From positions 1 through 51,263 of IMG/VR virus record IMGVR_UViG_3300036985_003764: a stretch of 51,263 nucleotides of DNA; one strand, given 5' to 3'. This DNA is from a virus. Positions 28,033 through 36,412 of this stretch are shown here, piece by piece; within the stretch, counting starts at the first letter, position 1, and each line of letters starts with the position of its first letter. The notes under the pieces were generated by a model. That model ran no database searches and was not told the DNA's origin. It saw nothing but the letters and a program-made list of their open reading frames with translations. A program made the translations under genes and the position numbers.

Positions 28033-28758
28033 TTACAATTCTTGTACTACTAATTGAGCTTTCTTTAAAAATCCTGAGTTTCCGTTTTTTGCTTTAAATT
28101 GAAGACTTACACTTTCTCCGGGATTTAATGTTAAGTATTTAAAAAACGCTGTATTTGATGGTATTATAATTGAAGTGAATCTTACTTCAACATGATTTTC
28201 TAAATTATCTACTACGTAATCTGTAGTTCCAGCATCTACAACATCTCCAGCTAAAGGACCATTATATAAATTTGAAGAAATTATCATATGTCCGTCAGAT
28301 TCCCATTGCGTGGTATCTACACCAAGAACAGTTTTAATAATTGCTCCTTCAACCCAATTACCATGAGCTGCAATATTAGTACCTAGAGCTGGTGCAGCAT
28401 CATAAGAAACTTGAACTAAGTATGTTTTAGCAACTAAAGTTCCATTAGTATAAGTTAATCCTGTATATCCAAGAGGAAAATAATAAGTCCATGTTCCATT
28501 ATCAACATTAACTGTAGAAACAACTTCGTCATAGAAAAATTCTTTAGGTCTTCCTACAGTATAAGTAGTAACAAGTCCTACAGTATTGTTTGTTACAACA
28601 ATATCATCTATTCCTACAACAACTGCTTGATTTGGAAATCCAGATGGCCCGCTAGGTCCTTGAGGTCCTTGTTCTCCTTGTTCTCCTTGTATTCCTTGTG
28701 GACCTCGTAAACCACGATCACCTCTTTTTGGAACACACTCATTACAACATTTTGACAT
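28033..28758 (-). CDS. Collagen-like tail/head fibre protein with C-terminal beta domain (241 aa)
   Basis: After a Cys-containing start (MSKCCNECVPKRGDRG) come Gly-X-Y triplets from about residue 12 to 40 (GLRGPQGIQGEQGEQGPQGP), a phage collagen-like stalk that trimerises. The remaining 200 residues are beta-rich, with many Asn, Thr and Val residues, like a C1q/TNF-type or receptor-binding knob. It is the last gene of the fibre block, followed by a hairpin and a terminator, 19 bases after the 356-residue gene. Likely role: a trimeric fibre contacting the host surface. Confidence 0.85.
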   Translation of the reverse strand: MSKCCNECVPKRGDRGLRGPQGIQGEQGEQGPQGPSGPSGFPNQAVVVGIDDIVVTNNTVGLVTTYTVGRPKEFFYDEVVSTVNVDNGTWTYYFPLGYTGLTYTNGTLVAKTYLVQVSYDAAPALGTNIAAHGNWVEGAIIKTVLGVDTTQWESDGHMIISSNLYNGPLAGDVVDAGTTDYVVDNLENHVEVRFTSIIIPSNTAFFKYLTLNPGESVSLQFKAKNGNSGFLKKAQLVVQEL

Positions 28759-28777
28759 AATTTCTAATTTTATTTAT

Positions 28778-29848
28778 TTATTCACAAGGTAAACTTTCTA
28801 TTAAAATACAAGCCGGCGCACCATAACAATCTGAATAAGTAGTTTCTGGATCTGGACAACTCCATGTTCCTACAGCTCCTGATGCAGCAACCACTATAGG
28901 TCCATTAGGAGGAAACACTTTTAGATTCTTTGTTGAAAATAAAATATGAGGATCTAAATCAGCAACAGTAGCACCTATACCCATAAGCGTTATCATTTCA
29001 GCTTGAGTACGATCATAAATTTCAGCAGCAACGGTATGATTACCAAATTCATTATATCCAGATAAAATAACTGTATGTGAACCTATAGGTAAAGTAATAG
29101 GAAGTAAAAACCATCTATTAAAAGGTTCTGTTATCAAGGGATTGTGAAGTGTTCCTGCGGCATCTGATGCAGAATATATTGTAATTACTTCTACTAATCC
29201 TCCATAAGAAGGAGAGTTTATTTCAACTCTAGTATGATTATCTCCACCAATACCAATAACATATTGTTTTTCTTCTGTAATAGTAATACAAAACGTAAAA
29301 GAAAGCCAACCGTCATTTGGACCTGGCACATTATCTTCCCAAGGAAAAGCCCAGATTCCTGAAATATTTAATCTTCCTGTTGTAGAGTTTACAGATTTAA
29401 AAATACTATTTACTGATAATGCTATTGGAGATATTAGAGTTCCTGTACCTGTAGTATCTTTTAAAACAAATGTACTTGACGGTTTAAATCCTCTTATTGG
29501 CCATGTATATAAATCTAAACTAGGATACATATATCCACCAGCATATCCATAATTAGCATTAGTGTCGCCTGATATTATGTTTGCAGTTGCTCCCGTAAAC
29601 GTTGCTTGAAGCAATACAGCTCTTTCACAAACACCTGAATCTTCATTAAAAAAATATCCCGGTGCACAAAAACAAGGACAAACTATAGGTACCCATGCAC
29701 AACCATCCCAATATTTAGTAACACAATTTCTAGGATCCAATAGTTGCCATACAGAACTAGAATCTAAAAGATGAATATTGCAATCGCAAGGACTCACCCA
29801 ATTTGTACCATTAAACATTTTAAACTTTTCCATAATTGTTATAGGCAA
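28778..29848 (-). CDS. Putative tail/head appendage protein, Cys-rich N-terminus (356 aa)
   Basis: The first 75 residues hold Trp and Cys clusters (SPCDCNIH, CAWVPIVCPCFCAPGYF), resembling short adhesion repeats; the rest is beta-rich with TGRLNISGIWAFPWE and long stretches of Thr, Ile and Gly, ending CILIESLPCE. The start overlaps the end of the collagen-like gene by 10 bases. There is no enzyme motif. The composition and neighbours (two collagen-like proteins) point to a fibre or fibre-tip component, perhaps carbohydrate-binding. The first in-frame ATG is used here; a second Met at residue 5 is equally possible. Confidence 0.75.
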   Translation of the reverse strand: MPITIMEKFKMFNGTNWVSPCDCNIHLLDSSSVWQLLDPRNCVTKYWDGCAWVPIVCPCFCAPGYFFNEDSGVCERAVLLQATFTGATANIISGDTNANYGYAGGYMYPSLDLYTWPIRGFKPSSTFVLKDTTGTGTLISPIALSVNSIFKSVNSTTGRLNISGIWAFPWEDNVPGPNDGWLSFTFCITITEEKQYVIGIGGDNHTRVEINSPSYGGLVEVITIYSASDAAGTLHNPLITEPFNRWFLLPITLPIGSHTVILSGYNEFGNHTVAAEIYDRTQAEMITLMGIGATVADLDPHILFSTKNLKVFPPNGPIVVAASGAVGTWSCPDPETTYSDCYGAPACILIESLPCE

Positions 29849-30255
29849 GGTTCAATCCAAATATCCCCCGGTTTTATTTGATTATTTCCTGTTATATAAT
29901 TTACACCAAAACCTTCAATTGTTCCGTAGTTAGTATTAAAGTCTGTGGCGTTTGGTTGTAAAATTTGAGCAAATACAGCTATTCCTCTACCTGACTTACC
30001 ATTAATTCCGTTTATACCATTTACTCCAGCAGCTCCGGGAACACCGGGAGGTCCAGTTAATCCTGGAATTCCAGCAGCTCCATTTGCCCCTGTTAATCCT
30101 GTTGCTCCATTTGCACCTACGGGACCTGTAGCACCCGTAAGACCTGGAGTTCCGGCAACTCCTTGAATACCTTGAATACCTTGAACGCCTTGATTTCCTT
30201 GAATACCTTGAGAACCTCTAGCACCATCTTTACATTCACATCCTAAACAAGCCAT
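29839..30255 (-). CDS. Collagen-like fibre protein (138 aa)
   Basis: After MACLGCECKDGARG the protein is a nearly continuous run of Gly-X-Y triplets from about residue 12 to 90 (for example GIQGVAGTPGLTGATGPVGA), followed by a short 45-residue end with QPNATDFNTNYGTIEGFG. Such triplet proteins form collagen-like trimeric stalks in phage fibres. It lies 2 bases after the 187-residue gene and overlaps the next by 10. The short C-terminal domain probably starts trimer folding. The Cys residues at positions 3, 6 and 8 could cross-link chains. Confidence 0.87.
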   Translation of the reverse strand: MACLGCECKDGARGSQGIQGNQGVQGIQGIQGVAGTPGLTGATGPVGANGATGLTGANGAAGIPGLTGPPGVPGAAGVNGINGINGKSGRGIAVFAQILQPNATDFNTNYGTIEGFGVNYITGNNQIKPGDIWIEPCL

Positions 30256-30257
30256 AA

Positions 30258-30821
30258 TTAATTAGTTATAATGATTCGAGCATTAATAGGATATGTTATA
30301 AGAGTCGGCAATGAAGCAATAACTAAAACATTTCCATTAACATCAATATATATTTCTGTTTTTTCTTTATGAGTAAATTCAGTCCAAGAAAGTGTTAAAG
30401 AATTATACCAATAACCTGTAACAACAATATCAGTAAGAGATGGAGTAGCTGTTCCACAATATTCAGAAGATGTTAAACATGGAAGATATTCGGTAAATAA
30501 AATAGTTGTATCTAGACTATCAGCGTCTGGAAAAATAGTTTCTTTAACAAATTTCTTTTTTAAAGGCATATTGTCAATAGCATTACAAAAATAAGCTATA
30601 GTATTTGCTACTGCTTGAGCCATAGATTCACCCGCAGTAACTAAAGTAATACCGTTACATTTAATATCAGCACCTGTATAAATTGAACACGTAGCATCAA
30701 ATGATTCAGAACATTCTTCAGTATCACATACAATAGGATTACATATTTGATTTATATGTAATTCTTCACTAGTACATCCGCAATCTGCGTTATTATTTCC
30801 ATTACAATTACTGCATCCCAT
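30258..30821 (-). CDS. Cys-rich fibre-block protein (187 aa)
   Basis: The N-terminal 60 residues contain nine Cys (MGCSNCNGNNNADCGC, then CNPIVCDTEEC), twelve in all. The rest holds one helix region (AGESMAQAVANTIAYFCNAI) and beta strands. It sits 11 bases after the 164-residue gene and 2 before the collagen-like gene. A related layout, Cys-rich start plus short helical trimer-like segment, is seen in the neighbouring gene. I take it as an attachment or connector protein of the fibres; no enzymatic motif is present. Confidence 0.7.
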   Translation of the reverse strand: MGCSNCNGNNNADCGCTSEELHINQICNPIVCDTEECSESFDATCSIYTGADIKCNGITLVTAGESMAQAVANTIAYFCNAIDNMPLKKKFVKETIFPDADSLDTTILFTEYLPCLTSSEYCGTATPSLTDIVVTGYWYNSLTLSWTEFTHKEKTEIYIDVNGNVLVIASLPTLITYPINARIIITN

Positions 30822-30832
30822 GACTTTGATTA

Positions 30833-31327
30833 TTAATGATATGATTCTAATACTTCAACGCGTGCTAATAATTGTTGAATAGCTACTTGTTGATTTTGAA
30901 TTGTTAATTCTTGAGCACAAACCTTATTTCCTATTGCGGTAAGATAACTCTGTAGAGTTTGAATTGGACCTCCTTCTGCACTAAAACAAGCAGCTACAAC
31001 AAACGTTTCTGTATTTGGTGTATTATTTCCAATAGTTTCACTACAGCAAGTAGCTTCAATATTACAAATACGGTCAATAATTAATTGAATAAAATCTTTA
31101 AATGTATGAGGAATATCACATGTAGCAATTTCCAAACATGTTAAATCGTAGGTATCTGGATCTAATTGGTCTTGCAATAAACATACTAAACATGCAAGTT
31201 TAAATGTTACATCTGATATAGTATCTCCTTTACAAATCTGTAAACAAGGTATATCATCTCCTTGCCAAACAATACAGTTTGATGATGTTGGGGTACAAGG
31301 AAGAGTTTTTTTATTTGTAGGTTTCAT
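30833..31327 (-). CDS. Conserved crAss-like fibre protein with C-terminal coiled coil (164 aa)
   Basis: The N-terminal SSNCIVWQGDDIPCLQICKG is a pattern I recognise from crAss-like phage fibre-region proteins. Thirteen Cys residues are spread over the first 140 residues. The C-terminal 30 residues (CAQELTIQNQQVAIQQLLAR) form a clear heptad coiled coil, likely trimeric. It is the first gene after the beta-propeller gene, in a new block marked by CGTATATTATTA upstream. Likely an anchor or stalk protein of head or tail fibres. Confidence 0.78.
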   Translation of the reverse strand: MKPTNKKTLPCTPTSSNCIVWQGDDIPCLQICKGDTISDVTFKLACLVCLLQDQLDPDTYDLTCLEIATCDIPHTFKDFIQLIIDRICNIEATCCSETIGNNTPNTETFVVAACFSAEGGPIQTLQSYLTAIGNKVCAQELTIQNQQVAIQQLLARVEVLESYH

Positions 31328-31341
31328 ACTTACGGTATTTA

Positions 31342-31353
31342 TAATAATATACG
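31342..31353 (-). promoter_or_regulatory. Repeated element CGTATATTATTA before the fibre block
   Basis: Same 12-mer as at 27899-27910, here 15-26 bases upstream of the ATG at 31327 in the 30-base gap after the propeller gene; both copies are preceded by TTAAAA-type A/T runs. Shared position and identity suggest a promoter-like or regulatory role. Confidence 0.4.
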
Positions 31354-31357
31354 CATT

Positions 31358-33154
31358 TTAATTTAGAATACAAGGTCTTACAAAGACAAGATTTTGATTT
31401 GTAACACAAATAACATTAGCATCGCAACTTTCATTTGAAGCATATGTTAGAATAGAATCAAAAAATATTGTTCCTCTTTCAGCACAAAATCTTATAGGAG
31501 AACAATTAGAAACACATGAAGGAATAGTAATTATTCGCGTTATACCTAAAGAGTCAACATAAGTTAAAACAAATGAAATTGCTCCATCAGGTCTTGCTAA
31601 ATAGTATTCATTAATAATAGGTTCGTCACTACAAGGATCTGGAGTAGGGTTAGTTGATGTAAGAAGAAGTAATTTTATTTTTTCATAATTCATATAAAGT
31701 TTATCCTCATCTTCAGGACAACAATCTTTTATATCAAATCTTTTCTTTTGAACTTGCTTATATTTATTTTCTCCATTTTTACAAAAGACAGCTTCAACAA
31801 TATCCGGATCACAATTACCTGTTGTATAGTTTGGATATACTGACCTTGGTACTATAGGGCAAGGAGTTAATGGAATTGGCAAACAATCTTCACAAGTTTC
31901 AAAACAACTATAAATATCAATAATAATATCTATTTCAATAGGAAAATAAGTTACAGTAAAGATTTCCCAACAACCATCTAAAGGTTTATTATTATCGTCA
32001 GCAATTGTAATGATTTGTCCAACAAATCCAGACAAATTATAATTAGTAAAAATATCTTCTTGAATTCCAGCACAATCTACTAATTGATAAGTAATACCTG
32101 TAGAGCCACTTGTCCATATAGCTTCGTATGATGCTAATGGAGCAATATTAGAATGAGATACTATACCTGATGCTCCTCCATTATTAGTTGAGTCTATATA
32201 ATTTATTCCTCCTTCATGATATGAATAATATCCATCATATGCTGTATAAAAATGAGCTCCTAGAATTTGAATTGCTGTATTTGTTGGAGGTATTACAATA
32301 GGAAAATAGTAAGCTCTTATAGTTTGATATGTAAGTCCTGAATCAGTTGATTCATTTACTTCAAATGGTGCACCACCCACATGTCTGAAATATTGAGGAT
32401 TTGGAGCATACGTAGGAAACCATGTTAAATGAACTCCTGAACGTTCAAAAGATTCTAGTTGATCGGTCCAAGTTAATCCTCCATCTAAAGAAAGATACTG
32501 ATTATATCCTGATCCAACAACAATTTTTTGTTGGTTAGGTGACATCCATATTCCATTAGCATTACCAATATCATTAAATGTAGTAGGTTCAGGGGGAGGT
32601 AAACTTGCACCACTAAGCATAGTCCAAGTAGTTCCGCCATCTATTGTTTTCCAAACATATAATGAAGATTGTGTGACTGATGATGTAGGAGAACCTAATA
32701 CAACAGCTACCTGATTATCTAATGCATGTATTGCCGCTGTAAATTGAATATCTCCCGCTACAATTAATCCTGGTGCTGTAGGAACAATATTAAAATTTAA
32801 TCCGCCATCTGTAGAAAGAACAACAATCCCGTTATCAGCAACAGCCCATATAACATTTGCATTAACAACCCAAACTTCATAATAAGTTGTTCTTACCTGA
32901 GTAGTTGCCCAAGTACCTCCAGGTAAATTCCATGTTACTCCAGCATCTGAAGAATACTGAATACCTGAATAACTTAATGGGTAATATGGCGAAGCTCCAA
33001 CAATAAATACTTTATCTGAATTGTTAGGGTCAGTCATTACATCGTTCCATGCATTTTTATCATCACCTAATGGGATTAATGTAACCCACGGTCCAGTATG
33101 ATTATCTAAACGAACTGCAGAATTATTTCTACCAACAGCATAAGTTCTTACCAT
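31358..33154 (-). CDS. Asp-box (BNR/sortilin-like) beta-propeller tail or fibre protein (598 aa)
   Basis: Five Asp-box repeats lie at regular spacing: SSDAGVTW (68-75), STDGGLNF (114-121), TIDGGTTW (170-177), SLDGGLTW (222-229) and STDSGLTY (269-276). This indicates a beta-propeller of the sialidase/sortilin-like fold covering about residues 1-340. The propeller has no Cys, whereas residues 365-598 hold about 17 (CFETCEDC, DIKDCCPEDEDK, CVSNC), so the C-terminal part is a separate module, probably virion-attached. Catalytic sialidase residues are not evident, so binding rather than cleavage is favoured. The gene follows the 54-residue Cys-rich gene by one base. Its likely role is recognition of surface glycans or proteins. 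Confidence 0.83.
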   Translation of the reverse strand: MVRTYAVGRNNSAVRLDNHTGPWVTLIPLGDDKNAWNDVMTDPNNSDKVFIVGASPYYPLSYSGIQYSSDAGVTWNLPGGTWATTQVRTTYYEVWVVNANVIWAVADNGIVVLSTDGGLNFNIVPTAPGLIVAGDIQFTAAIHALDNQVAVVLGSPTSSVTQSSLYVWKTIDGGTTWTMLSGASLPPPEPTTFNDIGNANGIWMSPNQQKIVVGSGYNQYLSLDGGLTWTDQLESFERSGVHLTWFPTYAPNPQYFRHVGGAPFEVNESTDSGLTYQTIRAYYFPIVIPPTNTAIQILGAHFYTAYDGYYSYHEGGINYIDSTNNGGASGIVSHSNIAPLASYEAIWTSGSTGITYQLVDCAGIQEDIFTNYNLSGFVGQIITIADDNNKPLDGCWEIFTVTYFPIEIDIIIDIYSCFETCEDCLPIPLTPCPIVPRSVYPNYTTGNCDPDIVEAVFCKNGENKYKQVQKKRFDIKDCCPEDEDKLYMNYEKIKLLLLTSTNPTPDPCSDEPIINEYYLARPDGAISFVLTYVDSLGITRIITIPSCVSNCSPIRFCAERGTIFFDSILTYASNESCDANVICVTNQNLVFVRPCILN

Positions 33155-33155
33155 T

Positions 33156-33320
33156 TTATTCTACTTTATTGTCAACCTTATTTATATTTCTCTTTACAGT
33201 TAAAGAAGTTTCATAAATAGCTAGACATCCTTTACAACAATTTTTTCCATCAGAAGCTACGCGTCTTTGACAAGAGCATCCTAAAATTTTTCCACAGTTA
33301 ATACATTTTGATTTTGACAT
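33156..33320 (-). CDS. Small zinc-finger-like protein (54 aa)
   Basis: A frame from ATG 33320 to TAA 33156 codes for MSKSKCINCGKILGCSCQRR followed by KNCCKGC. Seven Cys are arranged as CxxC, CxC and CCxxC, which can hold one or two zinc ions. It lies 10 bases after the 185-residue gene and one base before the propeller gene, so it fits tightly in the operon. The leader contains AAACCAAC, shared with other late genes. Function unknown; such tiny Cys-rich proteins sit next to Cys-rich fibre genes here and may assist their folding or assembly. Confidence 0.78.
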   Translation of the reverse strand: MSKSKCINCGKILGCSCQRRVASDGKNCCKGCLAIYETSLTVKRNINKVDNKVE

Positions 33321-33330
33321 GATGGTTGGT

Positions 33331-33888
33331 TTAACAGTTCTGACAATTCATTTTTCTTAATCTTTTTAAAGCATAATTGTATAAGTCCATACCCTTACTT
33401 GCTTTATGGCAAAATTCAACCATGTTTTTTGCAGCTTCAAGATAAGACTTTATTTCCATTAATTCGTTTAGTCTTACTTTTTTATCTGCAGGCGGATCAC
33501 ATGGAGCTAGTTCTAACTCACACATATAAGTATTCCATTGTTTTAATGCTTGTGTAATACGAAGATGATTATATTCAACATATACTATTTCATTAGGAGA
33601 AATGCTATATCTGATTACATATATTCCATCAGGAAGACAGTCAAATATAGTACCGCAGTTTGTTGATTGTAAATCTAAATTACAAGCAGATAGATTTAAT
33701 ACAAATCCTTGTTGAACAAATACTGGAGTATCTTCTGTAAAAGTTGCAGCTTTAATAAAACCCGGAGCTAATACTTGTAGTGTTGGACAAGACACAGGAA
33801 TCAATGCTGCATAGATACTTGAATCTTGAATAGTCAATGACCAATCATTCATAGTATCTGCAATAATTAAACTTAAAGCGTGCTTCAT
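33331..33888 (-). CDS. Conserved crAss-like structural protein (185 aa)
   Basis: The N-terminal half is beta-rich (MKHALSLIIADTMNDWSLTI), the C-terminal half helical (YNHLRITQALKQWNTYMCEL and EIKSYLEAAKNMVEFCHKAS), ending RKMNCQNC. I recall this architecture as a conserved protein of crAss-like and related Bacteroidota phages next to the capsid and fibre genes. It begins a new block after the terminator at 33908-33942. A fibre-attachment or head-tail role is likely; the exact place is not decided by the sequence. Confidence 0.75.
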   Translation of the reverse strand: MKHALSLIIADTMNDWSLTIQDSSIYAALIPVSCPTLQVLAPGFIKAATFTEDTPVFVQQGFVLNLSACNLDLQSTNCGTIFDCLPDGIYVIRYSISPNEIVYVEYNHLRITQALKQWNTYMCELELAPCDPPADKKVRLNELMEIKSYLEAAKNMVEFCHKASKGMDLYNYALKRLRKMNCQNC

Positions 33889-33907
33889 AATTTTTATTTA
33901 ATATAAA

Positions 33908-33942
33908 AAAGAGAGAACAGAGAAAGACTCTATTCTCTCTTT
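33908..33942 (-). terminator. Rho-independent terminator after the capsid-associated gene
   Basis: AAAGAGAGAA (33908-33917) pairs perfectly over ten bases with TTCTCTCTTT (33933-33942), loop 15 bases. On the minus strand the stem runs into a T-rich tail (TTTTTTAT), 31 bases after the stop of the 542-residue gene. Confidence 0.9.
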
Positions 33943-33972
33943 CAAGAATTATATAATTACCTTTTAATGACC

Positions 33973-35601
33973 TTATGTGAATCTAGGGATTGGTACAGGC
34001 TCACAAGATGTATGACCAAATGTTTCAATTCCTTCAGTATCTAAAGCATCTCCAAGTGGATTTCCCGCAGCCATTAACCATACTTCCATGAAGTTTTCTA
34101 AAGCTGTAGCTGTTGCTCCAGCAGGAACATAAATTACCAAGTCATATTGGTCATCATCATGAACTGAAGATGGGTTATTATAACGAGGAACAACGTGCTG
34201 AATAACATACTTGTCATAGAATATTGCTACATTACCACCTGTAACCGGAGGAAGAGCATCATAGATATCTGTACCTTGAGTAATCTCACGAATACGTAAA
34301 TCTGTAGAGAATTTATTTTGTAAATAAGATTCAGCCATTACTAACTCACGTAAGTAAGTATCACCAAATCCTTGTCCACCAAAACCACAACATTCTTGTT
34401 CTACACATAAACCATTGAATGTACAAGGATCTCCATTCTCATCAGAAAGAACAATATCCATTTGTACAATTTCTTTACCATAGTAGTCAGAAGTTTGGAA
34501 TGTACATGAACCAAAACGTGTATCTACATAAGCACCAATAAGACGAATACCTGCAAGAGCACCACCAATGTGTCCAGTTGATACATAGTTATCCCAAATT
34601 TGTGTTGCTGGCCAACCTTCAACCGTAGCTTCAGCAGCAGTAGCAAACCAAGGATTTCCTAATTCATCAAATACAATAGGTCTAATAAAATCCTTCAAGT
34701 ATGGAGATGTGATAATTTGATTAGCCCAATTAATCATTACTAATGTTGAGTCAACAGCAATAGGAGAAATAGTTCCTTCTGGACAACATCCAGTATAAGC
34801 AGCTAAATTACGATAAGAATCGTGATTTAATACGCGAAGAACAGGATTGCCATATAATTGAATAAACAAGTTATAAGTTTCTCCACAAAGGAATTCAAAC
34901 TCACAACTTTGAGTACCAACAGTTGCAATTTCAGTTGTAGTACATTCTATACTAACTCCATCATGACCAAGAGCTAAAGGATCTGGAGTGATAAAATCAC
35001 CAACAAGATAACCCGTTCCAACTTGATTTTCAATCATAGATATAATTTCTCCTGTTGCACCTACAACAACATCAACAGTTAATCCAATACCAGCTCCACC
35101 TGTTGTAGTAGCAACGTTAGTATAAGAACCTGGAGTATATCCCGCACCACAAGGAGCAAGAAAAAGTAAAGAAGAACCTGTTTGGAAATTAGTAACACCA
35201 ATGTGCCAAATTGATTGCTCAGGAGCCGCAGCTTCCATTTTGTAAAAGTTATTAACCATTTTAGGATTAATATACTTTGACTTGTTTGATTCTTGGTATC
35301 CTCCATGAAAAGGTCCAATCTTATCATTACTCATTAAAGAAGCACCCGCTAAAATTAAAGCTTGCCCTTGAGTAACTTCTAAAGAAGCAGCTGTTACAGA
35401 AAGGTAAGTGTTCTTGTTAAAGAAACCGTATGTACCTACTCCTAAAGAGTTTGGTGCTGCAGCATTCTTAAGATTGTTAGTTGGAATACCAGCAGTGTTA
35501 AGCATTCCTATAACTACCGCGTTTGATGTTCCAGGAACTGCAGCTTGTGAAGCTTTAGTTCCAACAAAAGCCTTTTTAAAGGCATGATTAAAATAACTCA
35601 T
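33973..35601 (-). CDS. Capsid-associated (auxiliary/decoration) structural protein, crAss type (542 aa)
   Basis: The protein opens MSYFNHAFKKAFVGTKASQA and contains IGPFHGGYQESNKSKYINPK and IWHIGVTNFQTG, then a beta-rich body. It is, by my recollection, a conserved member of the crAss structural block downstream of the major capsid protein. The gene has its own long leader with a hairpin (35638-35671) and its own terminator, which suggests separate, high expression, as for an abundant virion protein. A role as head auxiliary protein is inferred; its size being close to that of the capsid protein made me consider a second capsid protein, but the fold cannot be read from the sequence. Confidence 0.75.
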   Translation of the reverse strand: MSYFNHAFKKAFVGTKASQAAVPGTSNAVVIGMLNTAGIPTNNLKNAAAPNSLGVGTYGFFNKNTYLSVTAASLEVTQGQALILAGASLMSNDKIGPFHGGYQESNKSKYINPKMVNNFYKMEAAAPEQSIWHIGVTNFQTGSSLLFLAPCGAGYTPGSYTNVATTTGGAGIGLTVDVVVGATGEIISMIENQVGTGYLVGDFITPDPLALGHDGVSIECTTTEIATVGTQSCEFEFLCGETYNLFIQLYGNPVLRVLNHDSYRNLAAYTGCCPEGTISPIAVDSTLVMINWANQIITSPYLKDFIRPIVFDELGNPWFATAAEATVEGWPATQIWDNYVSTGHIGGALAGIRLIGAYVDTRFGSCTFQTSDYYGKEIVQMDIVLSDENGDPCTFNGLCVEQECCGFGGQGFGDTYLRELVMAESYLQNKFSTDLRIREITQGTDIYDALPPVTGGNVAIFYDKYVIQHVVPRYNNPSSVHDDDQYDLVIYVPAGATATALENFMEVWLMAAGNPLGDALDTEGIETFGHTSCEPVPIPRFT

Positions 35602-35637
35602 TGTTTTTTATTTTTAATTAATACACATATATATAAT

Positions 35638-35671
35638 CTAATCATTTAATGTGTAATATCCAAATGATTAG
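35638..35671. repeat. Perfect 10-bp hairpin in the leader of the 542-residue gene
   Basis: CTAATCATTT (35638-35647) and AAATGATTAG (35662-35671) form a perfect ten-pair stem with a 14-base loop. On the minus strand no U-run follows (ATTATATATATG instead); the T-run is on the plus-strand side. It is thus either a weak terminator or antisense terminator, or a 5' leader structure that stabilises the transcript of the downstream structural gene. Confidence 0.55.
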
Positions 35672-35701
35672 TTATTTTTTTATTATCCTATTGGAAACAA
35701 C

Positions 35702-36400
35702 TTAGTTATTTGATTCAACTTGATTGTCAGCCAATTGGTTTGTATTGAAGTTTTCAATATCAGCCGCTAATATTTTAACAGCTTCGTCAATTAATACTTC
35801 AACGATATCATCTTTAAATTCAGATATTACTTCTACTGTAGAAACAATACCAGTATAAGGATCCGAAGTTCCTAAAAATTCAATTCTTCTTGGTTGTTTG
35901 TAGTAAGTTACTAAAACTTCTGTGACCTCAAAATTATTATTAGTAAATACCTTCATAGTATTTCCTAACAATGTACAAAAGGTTTCTCTCCATTTAAAGT
36001 TAGGATTTTTATTTGGATCCTTTAAGTAAATATCTATGTTTGCTTCTTCTACAAGATAAACAACAAAATCATCTGCTTTACAACATTCGGATGCTGCTTT
36101 TATTCCTATTCTTTTATACTCAAAATAATCAGTAGGAACGGAAAAGTCATAGAACTTATCTTGCTTTGTTAAAGTCGGATTTGCATTTACCAATAAGACT
36201 TGAAGGTCATCAATTCTTCTTTTAGTTTGTTCATCTCCAGTTTTAGTTAAGTTGGTGCCATGCAATTGACGACGACACCAACTTACGGTACCCTTATTAA
36301 AAGCTTCAATAATTTGCCAATTCTGAATATTATCGTAATCAAAACTAGCTAACTTGTTAAGCCTTTCTTTAATCTTCAGTTTAATTGTCAAATTATCCAT
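35702..36400 (-). CDS. Putative head-tail connector/adaptor protein (232 aa)
   Basis: The N-terminal helices (LKIKERLNKLASFDYDNIQN, WQIIEAFNKGTVSWCRRQLH), a beta middle with VLVTYYKQPRRIEFLG and a helical end (DIVEVLIDEAVKILAADIEN) follow the helix-strand-helix plan of small head-tail adaptor proteins; the phrase of aromatic YYK followed by P is typical of such adaptors. It lies 12 bases after the 334-residue gene. In crAss-like phages a conserved protein of this size sits between capsid and tail genes. The adaptor role is inference; a ring or plug protein is possible. Confidence 0.72.
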   Translation of the reverse strand: MDNLTIKLKIKERLNKLASFDYDNIQNWQIIEAFNKGTVSWCRRQLHGTNLTKTGDEQTKRRIDDLQVLLVNANPTLTKQDKFYDFSVPTDYFEYKRIGIKAASECCKADDFVVYLVEEANIDIYLKDPNKNPNFKWRETFCTLLGNTMKVFTNNNFEVTEVLVTYYKQPRRIEFLGTSDPYTGIVSTVEVISEFKDDIVEVLIDEAVKILAADIENFNTNQLADNQVESNN

Positions 36401-36412
36401 AGTCTTTTATTA

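Noticed and set aside
29990-30240. Tandem DNA repeat or CRISPR-like array
   Set aside because: The periodic DNA is the nine-base rhythm of Gly-X-Y codons in a collagen-like gene, without spacers.
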